DNA of 32,301 nt. It comes from a virus. The stretch covers positions 1 through 32,301 of IMG/VR virus record IMGVR_UViG_3300028024_000191. One strand, given 5' to 3'. How positions within the stretch are numbered: position 1 is the stretch's first letter; each line of letters begins with the position of its first letter. Below are positions 1 to 6,936 of this stretch, in pieces. The position numbers were made by a program, and so were the translations under genes. A model generated the notes under the pieces. It made no database searches and was not told the DNA's origin. It saw nothing but the letters and a program-made list of their open reading frames with translations.

Positions 1-573
1 ATGAATGACAATTTCATTCAGCAAATTCGCCAAATTTGGCCGATATCTCGCCGGTTTGAATCCCCTTGGAAGTTGGACGCTGCAAGCTGTGAGGTTACCG
101 GTGTAACTTTGCATGAGGACCGAATTGAACTTACAACTCAACACGTCGTGCCTGACACATTAGAGACAATATCCGATTATGAACCCAGAAGAATATATCT
201 AGGCCTAGGGGACTCGATAGAAATCTGGAACAAGCTTGCACAGTATTCCGGAGAATTGCCCGCATCGATTGGCGGTGAAATTGTGAATGATGCGCTTCTG
301 GCGCATGAGAAATTCGTTCGGCATCTCGTCATAAGCTCCCTGGTCGAGTCCTCCTCTTCTGGAATCCTTCGCAGCACGTTGGAGGACTCGGTCTTTCGTA
401 TCAAGAAAGACAGGAGTTTTCACGGACACGATTGGAGGGCGTCTGTCGACAAAGCACTCAATGATTTGCACCGTGCAGGCTTTATCTGTGTGACAAAGAA
501 AGAGCCTCAGAGATATTCCCTCACCGCTGCTGGTAGAAAGTATGCCTCGGAGATCATCGGAGGTGCAGCATGA
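1..573 (+). CDS. Hypothetical protein with C-terminal winged-helix-like region
   Basis: 190 aa, not assigned to a family. The last ~70 residues look like a winged helix: basic and amphipathic helices, then a LNDLHRAGFI recognition-type stretch and the wing pattern RYSLTAAGRKYA, typical of MarR/PadR-type or phage small winged-helix proteins. The N-terminal 110 residues have no motif I recognise; there is no signal peptide or membrane segment. The gene starts on the first base of the window, so a longer N-terminus cannot be excluded. Its stop overlaps the next start (ATGA), so the pair is probably translationally coupled. DNA binding is inferred only from the C-terminal pattern. Confidence 0.6.
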   Translation: MNDNFIQQIRQIWPISRRFESPWKLDAASCEVTGVTLHEDRIELTTQHVVPDTLETISDYEPRRIYLGLGDSIEIWNKLAQYSGELPASIGGEIVNDALLAHEKFVRHLVISSLVESSSSGILRSTLEDSVFRIKKDRSFHGHDWRASVDKALNDLHRAGFICVTKKEPQRYSLTAAGRKYASEIIGGAA

Positions 574-827
574 GACGCATACGCAAAGCCCCTGCCCCGC
601 TCCGGGTGTACTCGTATGATCTCCGCGTCTCCTTCAGCATCGGCCACAGTATCGCCGCGTCATCGCAGGAGGAGGCAGACAGGAAGCTCATGGAACTCCT
701 ACGTGGTGGCCATGACTTTGACGCGACACTTGGTCTTCTCCTTGAGCATGCGCGGGAGCGTGATTTGCCGGTGTACGCGGCCGATCTCGAAGGATGTTCC
801 CTCCAAGTGGTGGAGGTGTTGCAGTAA
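570..827 (+). CDS. Small hypothetical protein, coupled to the upstream gene
   Basis: 85 aa, function unknown. The start ATG overlaps the preceding stop as ATGA and has a good Shine-Dalgarno sequence (GGAGGT) 5-10 bases upstream. The protein has a basic N-terminus (RRIRKAP), a short beta-like stretch, then an alternating helix/strand pattern; no membrane segment or cysteine motif. It is followed within 10 bases by an intrinsic terminator, so it closes a two-gene plus-strand unit. Confidence 0.6.
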   Translation: MRRIRKAPAPLRVYSYDLRVSFSIGHSIAASSQEEADRKLMELLRGGHDFDATLGLLLEHARERDLPVYAADLEGCSLQVVEVLQ

Positions 828-834
828 ACAGGAA

Positions 835-857
835 GGGCCTCCTAGGAGGCCCTTTTT
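835..857 (+). terminator. Intrinsic terminator after the first two genes
   Basis: Perfect 18-nt palindrome GGGCCTCCTAGGAGGCCC followed by TTTTT. It ends the plus-strand pair. The stop codon of the minus-strand gene at 857 lies on its other flank, so it may also act weakly in the opposite direction. The 15 bases CCCTTTTTCATGGGA (850-864) recur exactly at 5560-5574 in the terminator after the serine recombinase. Confidence 0.85.
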
Positions 858-1069
858 CATGGGAGCACTCGCGTATCGCGGAAGAATGGTAACGTCCGTA
901 CTGGGAGTTCTATGGTTTGGAGTGTCGCCCGCAAGTCCGCGTCTTTGCCACGGTCAATCAATCCCTTGCAATGCGTCTCTATCGCTTCGTTGAGGTCCCT
1001 AGCCTCAAACTCCATGGGTTCACCCTTTGGGTCCGCTGCGCCATCATAGAACCGAATTCTAAACAACAT
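857..1069 (-). CDS. Small hypothetical protein (70 aa)
   Basis: 70 aa beginning MLFRIRFYDG. I chose the start at 1069, rather than an upstream in-frame ATG at 1117, because GGGAGGG sits just upstream of it. The sequence reads as a short beta strand followed by one amphipathic helix (EARDLNEAIETHCKGLIDRG) and a second strand. No family recognised. It is monocistronic, convergent with the 570-827 gene and divergent from the HEPN gene. Confidence 0.5.
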   Translation of the reverse strand: MLFRIRFYDGAADPKGEPMEFEARDLNEAIETHCKGLIDRGKDADLRATLQTIELPVRTLPFFRDTRVLP

Positions 1070-1149
1070 GACTCGCCCTCCCGACCGAACTATCCACATC
1101 GGCACAAGATAGCACATAATACCCGCTTCGGTGGAGACAGGGAACGATC

Positions 1150-1665
1150 ATGGCCAAGAAATTAATAGACGCGAAGAACCCGGACAACATTTTGCAGTGG
1201 GCGCAAGACTTCTCGGACGCCCACGCGATCCTGGAAGCTCATAACATCGCGACGCGCGTAAAGACGGCAACAGACTCCACACTTCCCGGAGCGTGTGATT
1301 TTTCGTCCACGGTTTGTCTCGCCTTCTCTCAGGAGTGCTACTTGAAAGCGCTTCTCGCTATCAGCAAGGGCGAGTATCCGCGAGAGCACGATCTGAAGAA
1401 GCTGTTTAAGGCCCTGGCTCCGGACGTACAAGCGCGTGTCTGGGCCGCGCTACGAAAGCACGATCCAGGCTTGAACGATGCCGGGTTTGACAAATGCATG
1501 ACCGAGAACGCCAATGCCTTCGAGATTTGGCGATATGCCTTCGAACACTTGGATACGGAATTTTCGCACTTCACGAGCTTCGCACTCGACCTGAATAAGG
1601 CACTGCTTGACGTGTATTTAAATTTCTACCCAGAGAATCCGCCAACCGGCTTCGGTCAACCTTGA
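1150..1665 (+). CDS. HEPN-domain protein
   Basis: 171 aa. An all-helical protein with HEPN hallmarks: an FSQECYLKALL helix (residues ~59-69), the EHDLKKLFKAL turn and helix (79-89), and RYAFEH at 128-133, which fits the Rx4-6H motif (R128, H133) of HEPN ribonucleases. Known members are RNases in toxin-antitoxin, abortive-infection and CRISPR systems, or nucleotidyltransferase partners; others are structural only. No MNT-type nucleotidyltransferase partner is adjacent, so an antitoxin role for a neighbour cannot be claimed. The gene stands alone, flanked by minus-strand genes and closed by a terminator, which looks like a moron. A plausible role is host or anti-phage defence; this is inference. 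Confidence 0.65.
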   Translation: MAKKLIDAKNPDNILQWAQDFSDAHAILEAHNIATRVKTATDSTLPGACDFSSTVCLAFSQECYLKALLAISKGEYPREHDLKKLFKALAPDVQARVWAALRKHDPGLNDAGFDKCMTENANAFEIWRYAFEHLDTEFSHFTSFALDLNKALLDVYLNFYPENPPTGFGQP

Positions 1666-1689
1666 TTGGAGCTTCCGCCAAAACAGAAA

Positions 1690-1712
1690 GGGCCTCGTGT
1701 GAGGCCCCTTTT
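1690..1712. terminator. Intrinsic terminator between convergent genes
   Basis: Stem GGGCCTC (1690-1696), loop GTGT, GAGGCCC (1701-1707), then CTTTTC. On the opposite strand the stem is followed by CTTTCTG, so it probably serves both the HEPN gene and the minus-strand membrane-protein gene that ends at 1712. Confidence 0.75.
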
Positions 1713-2383
1713 CAATCCGCTGAGTTCCCCTCATTCAACATGAGATGACGAATTCCGTTCCTAGTGCAGTTGGTCTTGAAGCGAAATCGCGTCACGTGAT
1801 CATTGCCGAACGCGTCTTTATACATGATATCGCCCCAACACAGCCCGAACGCGATTCCGTCCAGAAGATCATTTAAATAAAAATCTGGACCCACTTTCAA
1901 ACCCATTTCTAGCTTGAATGTTCCTCCAGGCATAAGCACACCACAAATGAACTCTCCCTCATCCATGGCCGAAAAATCGTGATCCTGGTGGTTTGTAACT
2001 AGAGCCCGATTTGAAATCCTCAGATTATAGGCTGGCGTATTCCCAAAGTTTCTAATCTCAATCGATTCGATGATCTCACGAGCGCCCGTCGCGCCAGACA
2101 CCCTTTCGATTCCAATATATGCGCGTAGTTGATGCTTCGCCGTGTCGTCCGCGCCTTTCACGAGTCTCCAGGTCGCGGCCCACAGCGCGGCAGTGAATGC
2201 AGCTACCAAGAAATCGCCGAAACCTATCTCACACTTCAACGATATAGGGCCGATATTGAGACACGCGCCTTCGCCGTGATATTCAAAGACGTGTTGCCCG
2301 GCATAAGCGGCGAAGAATGCGACTCCAATAAGGATCACAAGGAAGGCCGCACACCATCCATTGCAACTAGATTTCTCATGCAT
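1712..2383 (-). CDS. Hypothetical membrane protein, two N-terminal TM segments
   Basis: 223 aa from the ATG at 2383 (MHEKSSCNGW). The frame stays open to 2563, but the extra residues are Arg/Trp-rich and would overlap the SieB-like gene, so I reject them. TM1 is at about residues 10-29 and TM2 at 55-73, followed by a soluble C-terminal domain (KHQLRAYIGIERV then a beta-rich region with EIRNFGNTPAYNL). This two-TM plus beta-sandwich layout, with a Lys/His-Gln-Leu-Arg-Ala-Tyr motif after TM2, is common in uncharacterised proteins of proteobacterial prophages. Likely co-transcribed with the SieB-like gene upstream. No function assigned. Confidence 0.6.
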   Translation of the reverse strand: MHEKSSCNGWCAAFLVILIGVAFFAAYAGQHVFEYHGEGACLNIGPISLKCEIGFGDFLVAAFTAALWAATWRLVKGADDTAKHQLRAYIGIERVSGATGAREIIESIEIRNFGNTPAYNLRISNRALVTNHQDHDFSAMDEGEFICGVLMPGGTFKLEMGLKVGPDFYLNDLLDGIAFGLCWGDIMYKDAFGNDHVTRFRFKTNCTRNGIRHLMLNEGNSAD

Positions 2384-2426
2384 GACTCGATGATCCCCAA
2401 GAACTCCCACGAGACACTTTTGTTGT

Positions 2427-2972
2427 TCAGATCCGTGGAGACCGCCAAAGCGGCCAATCAGGAAGCGACATCTTTGAATACTCCCCGCGTCTCTTCTCAA
2501 GCTCCACCCATACAAATTTGGGGACTTCCAGCGCCTGAGAGCTATAGTATTCCAGCAATCCAAACCTTATCAAATTTCGTATTGGTTCTGGCTCTTCATC
2601 AAACTCAAATATCCGGCGTCCTCCTAACGTAATCATCGCAATGCATTGACTCTCTCGCTGCGTTAATCTCGTCAAGTATGCGAGAGCCTCCTTCTCTTTC
2701 TGTCTTCTCTCTCTCAACTCTCGCAAGCAATTGATAACGCTAATCGCGCTCAAGGTGATGAACGCGACACCCGAGAAGAGAAGGACGAGAGAGAGTGCGA
2801 ACAGATATATCCGGTTTGGGTCTGCTGTATCGAAAGCCGGAAATGCGATCAGCATGAGAATCGCTAGAGCGGAACTCACGAAGAGCACCCCGCTGAATAC
2901 CTTGGACTTCAATATCTCTGTGCCGAACTCAGAAATAGCTTTAAAAAGCTCGGTCAACTTCGCCTCCCCCAA
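2427..2972 (-). CDS. SieB-like superinfection exclusion membrane protein
   Basis: 181 aa with TM segments at about 26-47 and 55-81, then a charged linker (LRELRERRQKEKEAL) and a cytoplasmic domain of helices and short strands (SQCIAMITLGGRRIFEF; PIRNLIRFGLLEYY; PKFVWVELEKRRGEY). Length and layout match the superinfection-exclusion protein B (SieB) type, which sits in the inner membrane of lysogens and aborts infection by related phages. The longest frame begins with TTG at 2972, but a TTG at 2957 has GGGGGAGG just upstream and is the better-supported start (176 aa). The family call rests on topology and pattern, not on an alignment. Confidence 0.5.
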   Translation of the reverse strand: MGEAKLTELFKAISEFGTEILKSKVFSGVLFVSSALAILMLIAFPAFDTADPNRIYLFALSLVLLFSGVAFITLSAISVINCLRELRERRQKEKEALAYLTRLTQRESQCIAMITLGGRRIFEFDEEPEPIRNLIRFGLLEYYSSQALEVPKFVWVELEKRRGEYSKMSLPDWPLWRSPRI

Positions 2973-3054
2973 TCATGTGGAGGCTAGCATATCAAAGAAT
3001 CAGGAGATTCAATCATAAGAAGTTAAACGAGTACGCGCGGGTAGTCACTCCGCC

Positions 3055-3354
3055 TCACTTCTTTTTGTTGTTTACAGCGCCCCGCTGAGGGGCTGGCGGA
3101 GAGTAGCCCCTGGGATATACCTTGCGCTCTCTCACGAATGTTGAGCCGTTCTCTCGCACGTACCAGATATGCCGGATTGGACCACCGCCCAGGCGGGGCC
3201 GATCCATCAGAGCCTCTGTGAGGATTTCCCCACACTCCTCACAGCATCGCACAAGCTCAATTCGATCCTGCACCACGCTAGGCCTGGACTTGACCGGCAC
3301 CCGGTCAATCCAGACCCGGCTGATCAGGGTGAGCGAGTGAATGTGTTTGGTCAC
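3055..3354 (-). CDS. Small basic hypothetical protein with a CCxxC motif
   Basis: 99 aa, GTG start overlapping the previous stop (GTGA), with AGGAC upstream. The centre carries RCCEECGEI, possibly half of a zinc site; the C-terminus is basic (NKKK). The middle reads IRHIWYVRENGSTFVRERKVYPRGY, strand-like and rich in Arg. Last gene of a tight minus-strand chain that starts at 4551. Family not recognised. Confidence 0.5.
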   Translation of the reverse strand: MTKHIHSLTLISRVWIDRVPVKSRPSVVQDRIELVRCCEECGEILTEALMDRPRLGGGPIRHIWYVRENGSTFVRERKVYPRGYSPPAPQRGAVNNKKK

Positions 3355-3722
3355 TCGGTCTTGTCCTGCGCGAGCTTTGCCGCCTTATGTCTGGCAAGCG
3401 CCTTATGTCCATCACCGGGCTCAATGAAGATTTCGCGAAGCTCCTTATCCGCGTACATCTGGTGGAATTCCTCAGCGAATCCTGAGAATTTGTCCCCCAT
3501 GGTGTCCGCGAGCTTCTCTCCGCACCACTTATGAAACGCGCGTTCTTTCTCCAGGCTCGCGAGCTGGGATCGCTCTCTGTTTTCCTGATTCCGCAAAGCT
3601 AGCCTGAACAACTCTTCAGTCTGCTTTAAAATGCTCTTCTTCATATCGTTATCTTCGCTAAGAAGGGTTTGCATCCGCTTTGGCTCGAAGAGCTGAGCAA
3701 CGATCCACAAGAAACCAAGCAT
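3351..3722 (-). CDS. Hypothetical protein, start uncertain (possible frameshift continuation)
   Basis: From the ATG at 3722 this is 123 aa: a hydrophobic start (MLGFLWIVAQLFEP), then a long charged helical region (KQTEELFRLALRNQENRERSQLASLEKERAFHKW) and a C-terminus ending KAAKLAQDKTE. The frame stays open to 3956, and residues just upstream (GLNSEALNVKAGTLTYSE) look protein-like, whereas those beyond about 3800 look like a shadow. The gene ending at 3763 lies in the frame one base off and stops exactly where this frame begins to look real. It could therefore be a TTG-started overlapping gene, or the second half of one protein of ~220 aa joined by a frameshift. Function unknown. Confidence 0.45.
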   Translation of the reverse strand: MLGFLWIVAQLFEPKRMQTLLSEDNDMKKSILKQTEELFRLALRNQENRERSQLASLEKERAFHKWCGEKLADTMGDKFSGFAEEFHQMYADKELREIFIEPGDGHKALARHKAAKLAQDKTE

Positions 3723-3762
3723 CTCGGAGTAAGTGAGCGTTCCGGCTTTGACGTTCAAAGCC

Positions 3763-4023
3763 TCACTGTTCAAGCCCCTTACTTCGCGCAAGAACCCCCA
3801 CAATACGATGGAACAATCCGCTAGCTCCTGAAATGTTCTCAACTGGCGCACCTGAAAGAATGCTGAGTGTGATTTGCTCTGATGTGCGGCTCGTATACGG
3901 GATATGATCAATCGCAGTAGGAATGTGCTGGAGAAGCTCTTTAATCTCGTCGTCACTCGCGTTGTTCTCTAAGATCGCCTTGAACAGATGCTTCAGAACC
4001 TCTTTCTTTCCGTTCTCATTCAT
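3763..4023 (-). CDS. Small hypothetical protein (86 aa)
   Basis: Starts MNENGKKEVL at 4023; the start overlaps the upstream stop by 8 nt (ATGAATGA). Helical N-terminal half (EVLKHLFKAILENNASDDEIKELL), then HIPTAIDHIPYTSRTSEQITLSILSGAP. It stops inside the open frame of the next gene; see the note on 3351-3722. No known family. Confidence 0.5.
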   Translation of the reverse strand: MNENGKKEVLKHLFKAILENNASDDEIKELLQHIPTAIDHIPYTSRTSEQITLSILSGAPVENISGASGLFHRIVGVLARSKGLEQ

Positions 4024-4309
4024 TGGGTGTTTCCTCATTAATCGTTTCAATCTTGTCCGCCTTATGCTCCTCCAGCATCACCTTGAGTTTTCGAACTAGC
4101 TCTTCCTCTGCGGGCTCGGACCATGTGATCCGCTCCAGGATCACGCCATGCTCATTGCACGGGGGAAGACTGGGCGATTCCTTCCGCCCTGCCTCAGCGT
4201 TCGGGATGACGCGGCTCATGGGTATTTGCTGGCCACGCTGAACTCGCGGACCACTCGGGGTTATGTCGTACAGGGATCTGCTCGGGGTGACTCCAGGGTC
4301 TAATTTCAT
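4016..4309 (-). CDS. Hypothetical protein (97 aa)
   Basis: 97 aa with a Pro/Arg-rich, probably disordered N-terminal half containing one isolated cysteine, and an acidic, helical C-terminal half (EPAEEELVRKLKVMLEEHKADKIETINEE). Its start overlaps the stop of the 4306-4551 gene (4306-4309) and its end overlaps the next start, so it sits in the middle of a translationally coupled chain. No family recognised. Confidence 0.5.
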   Translation of the reverse strand: MKLDPGVTPSRSLYDITPSGPRVQRGQQIPMSRVIPNAEAGRKESPSLPPCNEHGVILERITWSEPAEEELVRKLKVMLEEHKADKIETINEETPNE

Positions 4310-4551
4310 GCTTCAGGTTCCTTCTTGTTCAACGTGCGGGTTCGAAGTGTGGTGATCCTGTTGGTTCTGGTGATCCCGCGCTGATACATGTATTCGCGCA
4401 AATACCCGATGGTCCAATCGTGGCCCGTCTTGGTCTTGATCTGATTCTGATTGAGATACTCAACAATCTTTCGCCCTGGCATCCGCAGAAGCGGGAAAAG
4501 GATTTGCTGAAATTCCAGGTCAAACTGGCTAGGGCGTCTTGCTCGGGTCAT
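4306..4551 (-). CDS. Small HTH-like protein resembling the C-terminal part of serine recombinases
   Basis: 81 aa. The core GRKIVEYLNQNQIKTKTGHDWTIGYLREYM has the spacing of the Recombinase-type helix-turn-helix (xxIAxxLNxxGxxTxxGxxWxxxxVRxxL) found at the C-terminus of large and mid-size serine recombinases, but there is no catalytic domain. It is the first gene of the leftward accessory chain and is divergent from an intact serine recombinase whose own C-terminus has the same pattern (LQAIADQMNTAGYKTPRG). It could bind the shared control region as a regulator or directionality factor; that is inference. Confidence 0.5.
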   Translation of the reverse strand: MTRARRPSQFDLEFQQILFPLLRMPGRKIVEYLNQNQIKTKTGHDWTIGYLREYMYQRGITRTNRITTLRTRTLNKKEPEA

Positions 4552-4852
4552 TCATCAGTCACTCACTCAGTCACTGGAGTACTTAGCCCGGTCATGTGAG
4601 AAACATGTCCAAACCCGCTTAATTCGGATGATTTTAAAAAAACCCTTCGTGATCCCCACAGGCCCCGAACGATTCCAATTTTTTCCCCAGGCCACCGCCA
4701 CCGGGTGGGGCTTGGCTCGCGGGTCCTTGGCCAGCACGTGGGTGAGCGTGCGTGAGTGCGGGGAAATCGCTGCGAGAGAGCTAGAAACTCTTGGTCCTGG
4801 ACCTCATCGTCCCTATATAATTCATGACAACGGACCATGAGGGTTTTACAAA
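4552..4852. promoter_or_regulatory. Divergent control region between HTH gene and serine recombinase
   Basis: About 300 bp without a gene. Contents, left to right: a CAGTCACT-type repeat block directly upstream of the leftward gene (4557-4580, similar to 27144-27166); a mixed GC-rich stretch with GTGAGCGTGCGTGAGTGCGG; a dyad GGTCCTGGACC (4793-4803); a TATAAT (4816-4821) suitable as the -10 of the recombinase; and a distant GAGGG as ribosome site. No clear -35 TTGACA; TTGGTC at 4791-4796 is 19 bp away. The dyad over the promoter would suit a recombinase or repressor binding site; this is inference. Confidence 0.45.
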
Positions 4853-5518
4853 ATGGCCAAGTATGTGAGCTACATTCGCGTATCCACGGACAAGCAAGGC
4901 AAGTCAGGCCTGGGCCTTGAGGCACAGCGTGAGGCGGTGGCTCAGTTTGTGCGGGCTCGTGGTGGTGAGATCATCTCGCCTGAGTACCGAGAGATCGAAT
5001 CCGGCAAGGTCAATGATCGCCCCGAGCTGACCAAGGCGTTGAAGCGCTGCAAGCTCACCGGGGCAACGCTGGTGGTGGCGAAGCTCGATAGGCTCTCGCG
5101 TGACCTGGGCTTCCTCATGACCTTGAGGAACTCAGGGGTGGACTTTGTCGCCTGTGACCTGCCAGAGGCCAACACCCTGACAATCGCGGTCATGGGCGCA
5201 ATGGCACAGCACGAGCGTGAGCTGATCAGCCAGAGGACGAAGGCAGCACTTGCCCAGGCGAAGGCCAGAGGGACCAAGCTGGGCGGGTTACGTCAGGGTG
5301 CTGCGGATATCACCGCGTACAAGGATCGATCCACCCAGGCACTACAGGCCAAGGCCGATGAATTCGCGGAGTCAATGCGTGAGGTAATCGAGCCGCTGAA
5401 GGGCCAAACGCTCCAGGCGATAGCGGATCAGATGAACACGGCGGGGTACAAGACACCACGCGGGAAAATCGGCTCCTGGACGCCCACCACGGTTCGCAAT
5501 GTCCTAGCCCGCCTATGA
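4853..5518 (+). CDS. Serine recombinase (resolvase/invertase family)
   Basis: 221 aa. The catalytic N-terminal domain carries YIRVSTDKQ with nucleophile S11 and R9, then KLDRLSRDL (D79, R80, R83), both diagnostic of the resolvase/invertase family, followed by the long E-helix (AQHERELISQRTKAALAQAKARG). The C-terminus (~185-221) is a helix-turn-helix of Recombinase type (LQAIADQMNTAGYKTPRG ... TPTTVRNVLARL). The length is that of small resolvase-like enzymes, not of the ~500-aa large serine integrases. It could resolve multimers, invert a segment, or act in integration. The element also has a tyrosine integrase, so resolution or inversion is more likely. Own terminator follows. Confidence 0.9.
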   Translation: MAKYVSYIRVSTDKQGKSGLGLEAQREAVAQFVRARGGEIISPEYREIESGKVNDRPELTKALKRCKLTGATLVVAKLDRLSRDLGFLMTLRNSGVDFVACDLPEANTLTIAVMGAMAQHERELISQRTKAALAQAKARGTKLGGLRQGAADITAYKDRSTQALQAKADEFAESMREVIEPLKGQTLQAIADQMNTAGYKTPRGKIGSWTPTTVRNVLARL

Positions 5519-5545
5519 GATCAGCGGGCTTCCTGAGCCGTCCCA

Positions 5546-5567
5546 GGGGCCTTCGCGGCCCCTTTTT
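5546..5567 (+). terminator. Intrinsic terminator after serine recombinase
   Basis: Stem GGGGCC (5546-5551), loop TTCGC, GGCCCC (5557-5562), then TTTTT. Confidence 0.9.
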
Positions 5568-5685
5568 CATGGGATCAAACAAATTTCTACTACCATACGG
5601 AGCCCATTTTTCAGGTCAATTTTGACCCAAATCCGCTTGATCACCCATCAAGGGCATTCCCTGGACAGGATAATTTCGCATCGCC

Positions 5686-5694
5686 GGTAAATAC
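5686..5694 (+). promoter_or_regulatory. TAAATA-type motif upstream of the 5733 gene
   Basis: GGTAAATAC in plus orientation, 39 bases before the start of the 127-aa gene. It matches the motif found in minus orientation before the virion genes (for example CGTAAATAC at 25635-25627). Because strand follows the gene it precedes, this copy supports reading the motif as a promoter element. Confidence 0.4.
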
Positions 5695-5732
5695 TGGGAG
5701 AGCCGCAAAGGCCACCAAGGGAGATTACCGAA

Positions 5733-6116
5733 ATGTCTGATATTGAATTCCTCAAGCGTATACACACGAACTCACCAAAGGATCAGGGTGAGGCAAGCTT
5801 CTTCAAATTCTATCGTGAGAACCTCAAGATCGTGGAGCGATTCCTGGAGCTGGCCGAACTAATGCGGCAGTTTCAGCGCCACTACCGGGCAAGCGCGATT
5901 GTGGATCGCATCAGGTGGGATCACGATATCCGGGGCGCTGATGGAAAGTTCAAGATTGCGAATTCCAGGAAGGCCTACTTGGCTCGCTTGGCCCAAGCCT
6001 TAGAGGTGGTCCCCGAGGGGTTCTTCACCACGAAGGAACTCACCCGGTCCAAGCGTGAGAAGTTTACACTGAAGGCCTTCAAGCGTATGCGTCACGACAC
6101 TGAGCGGGACGACTGA
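5733..6116 (+). CDS. Small phage/mobile-element hypothetical protein
   Basis: 127 aa, AAGGGAG ribosome site. The central pattern (RASAIVDRIRWDHDIRGADGKFKIANSRKAYLARLAQALEVVPEGFF) resembles a widespread small protein of phages and integrative elements in which a Trp/Arg helix is followed by a FKIN/S..xAYxARL stretch and a final GFF; the function of that family is not known to me. Highly basic C-terminus. Placed after the serine recombinase terminator and driven by its own motif at 5686; convergent with the 6120-6596 gene, three bases between stops. Confidence 0.55.
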   Translation: MSDIEFLKRIHTNSPKDQGEASFFKFYRENLKIVERFLELAELMRQFQRHYRASAIVDRIRWDHDIRGADGKFKIANSRKAYLARLAQALEVVPEGFFTTKELTRSKREKFTLKAFKRMRHDTERDD

Positions 6117-6119
6117 GGA

Positions 6120-6596
6120 TTAGTGGTCTAGCACAAGGTAAAGCCAATGAGCGACAAGTCCTCCTAGACCCGCGAAACTCATCGAGAGAATCCCTGATAT
6201 GAGTGCAAGTACAGCAAGTGCGCTCCACATTTGACTATCGCTGTCCGTCTTAATTGGGGAGCGGTTCCAGTGTGCGGCCATTTTCGCGCCAAGCCAAATA
6301 CCCATAGCCACTACGACTTGATCAGGCCTGATTATTGTTAGCAGCGCAAACACGGTCCTTTCAATGTTCCCGGTAAGGCTCGGATCTACCCTTGCGGATG
6401 AATGAAGCCAAGGAAACGCCTGCTCCGTATTCCTTTCAGGGTTCTCATCGTTCCAACGGTCAATTATCCGCTGTTTCTGCGTACGATGAAAATTGCCAAC
6501 AACCGCGCCGCCCAGCGATAGCGCTATCGCGGCTCCCGCGAGTAACGCCACCAATGCAGGCCAAAGCACCTGGATAGCCGTACATACATATGCCAT
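6120..6596 (-). CDS. Hypothetical membrane protein (possible lysis-cassette member)
   Basis: 158 aa with an N-terminal membrane span (~8-34), a soluble loop rich in Arg/Asn/Trp (~35-78), and two or three more hydrophobic spans (~80-108 and 123-156). AGGGGG upstream of the ATG. It is the last gene of the leftward late operon, directly after the holin-like gene, so a lysis or late membrane function is possible, but no holin signature is definite. Confidence 0.5.
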   Translation of the reverse strand: MAYVCTAIQVLWPALVALLAGAAIALSLGGAVVGNFHRTQKQRIIDRWNDENPERNTEQAFPWLHSSARVDPSLTGNIERTVFALLTIIRPDQVVVAMGIWLGAKMAAHWNRSPIKTDSDSQMWSALAVLALISGILSMSFAGLGGLVAHWLYLVLDH

Positions 6597-6638
6597 TGCA
6601 AGCCCCCTGCTCCTACCGCCGAGCCTGCTACGTTCATT

Positions 6639-6923
6639 TTATGGCGTCAAGTCTCGCTTCAACAGCACTAACAGGGCACCCTCGAATTTCCGGATGGTCC
6701 GTTTCAAGTCCCGGATCACATCGCGAAGCCGGTTCAAGGCCTCTGCTGTTCTGAGATTCGCTTCTAGACATTCCCGCTCATGCTTGGTCAATCGCTGCTC
6801 AATCTGATCCATGCGTGTCTTCTCACCCTCGTGGCGGTGCTTCCACCAAAGGAAGCTTCCTGCGGTTGCTGCTATCCCTGTTATTCCGACTTTTGCCCAA
6901 TCCAGGGCAGTGTTCCAATCCAT
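6639..6923 (-). CDS. Holin-like single-span protein with coiled-coil tail
   Basis: 94 aa, ATG at 6923 with AAGGAG at good spacing; the longer open frame to 7031 overlaps the terminase and is rejected. One N-terminal membrane span (~9-27, AKVGITGIAATAGSFLWW) is followed by a basic stretch (KHRHEGEKTR) and a coiled coil (MDQIEQRLTKHERECLEA ... RLRDVIRDLKRTIRKF). By the positive-inside rule the C-terminus should be cytoplasmic, which fits a T7-type holin better than an inner-membrane spanin. Its place right after the large terminase also fits a lysis gene in a podovirus. No separate endolysin was found. Confidence 0.5.
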   Translation of the reverse strand: MDWNTALDWAKVGITGIAATAGSFLWWKHRHEGEKTRMDQIEQRLTKHERECLEANLRTAEALNRLRDVIRDLKRTIRKFEGALLVLLKRDLTP

Positions 6924-6936
6924 TTCTGATGTCTCC

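Noticed and set aside
1712-2563. Longer start for the two-TM protein (283 aa)
   Set aside because: The extra N-terminus is Arg/Trp-rich, would overlap the SieB-like gene and has no ribosome site.
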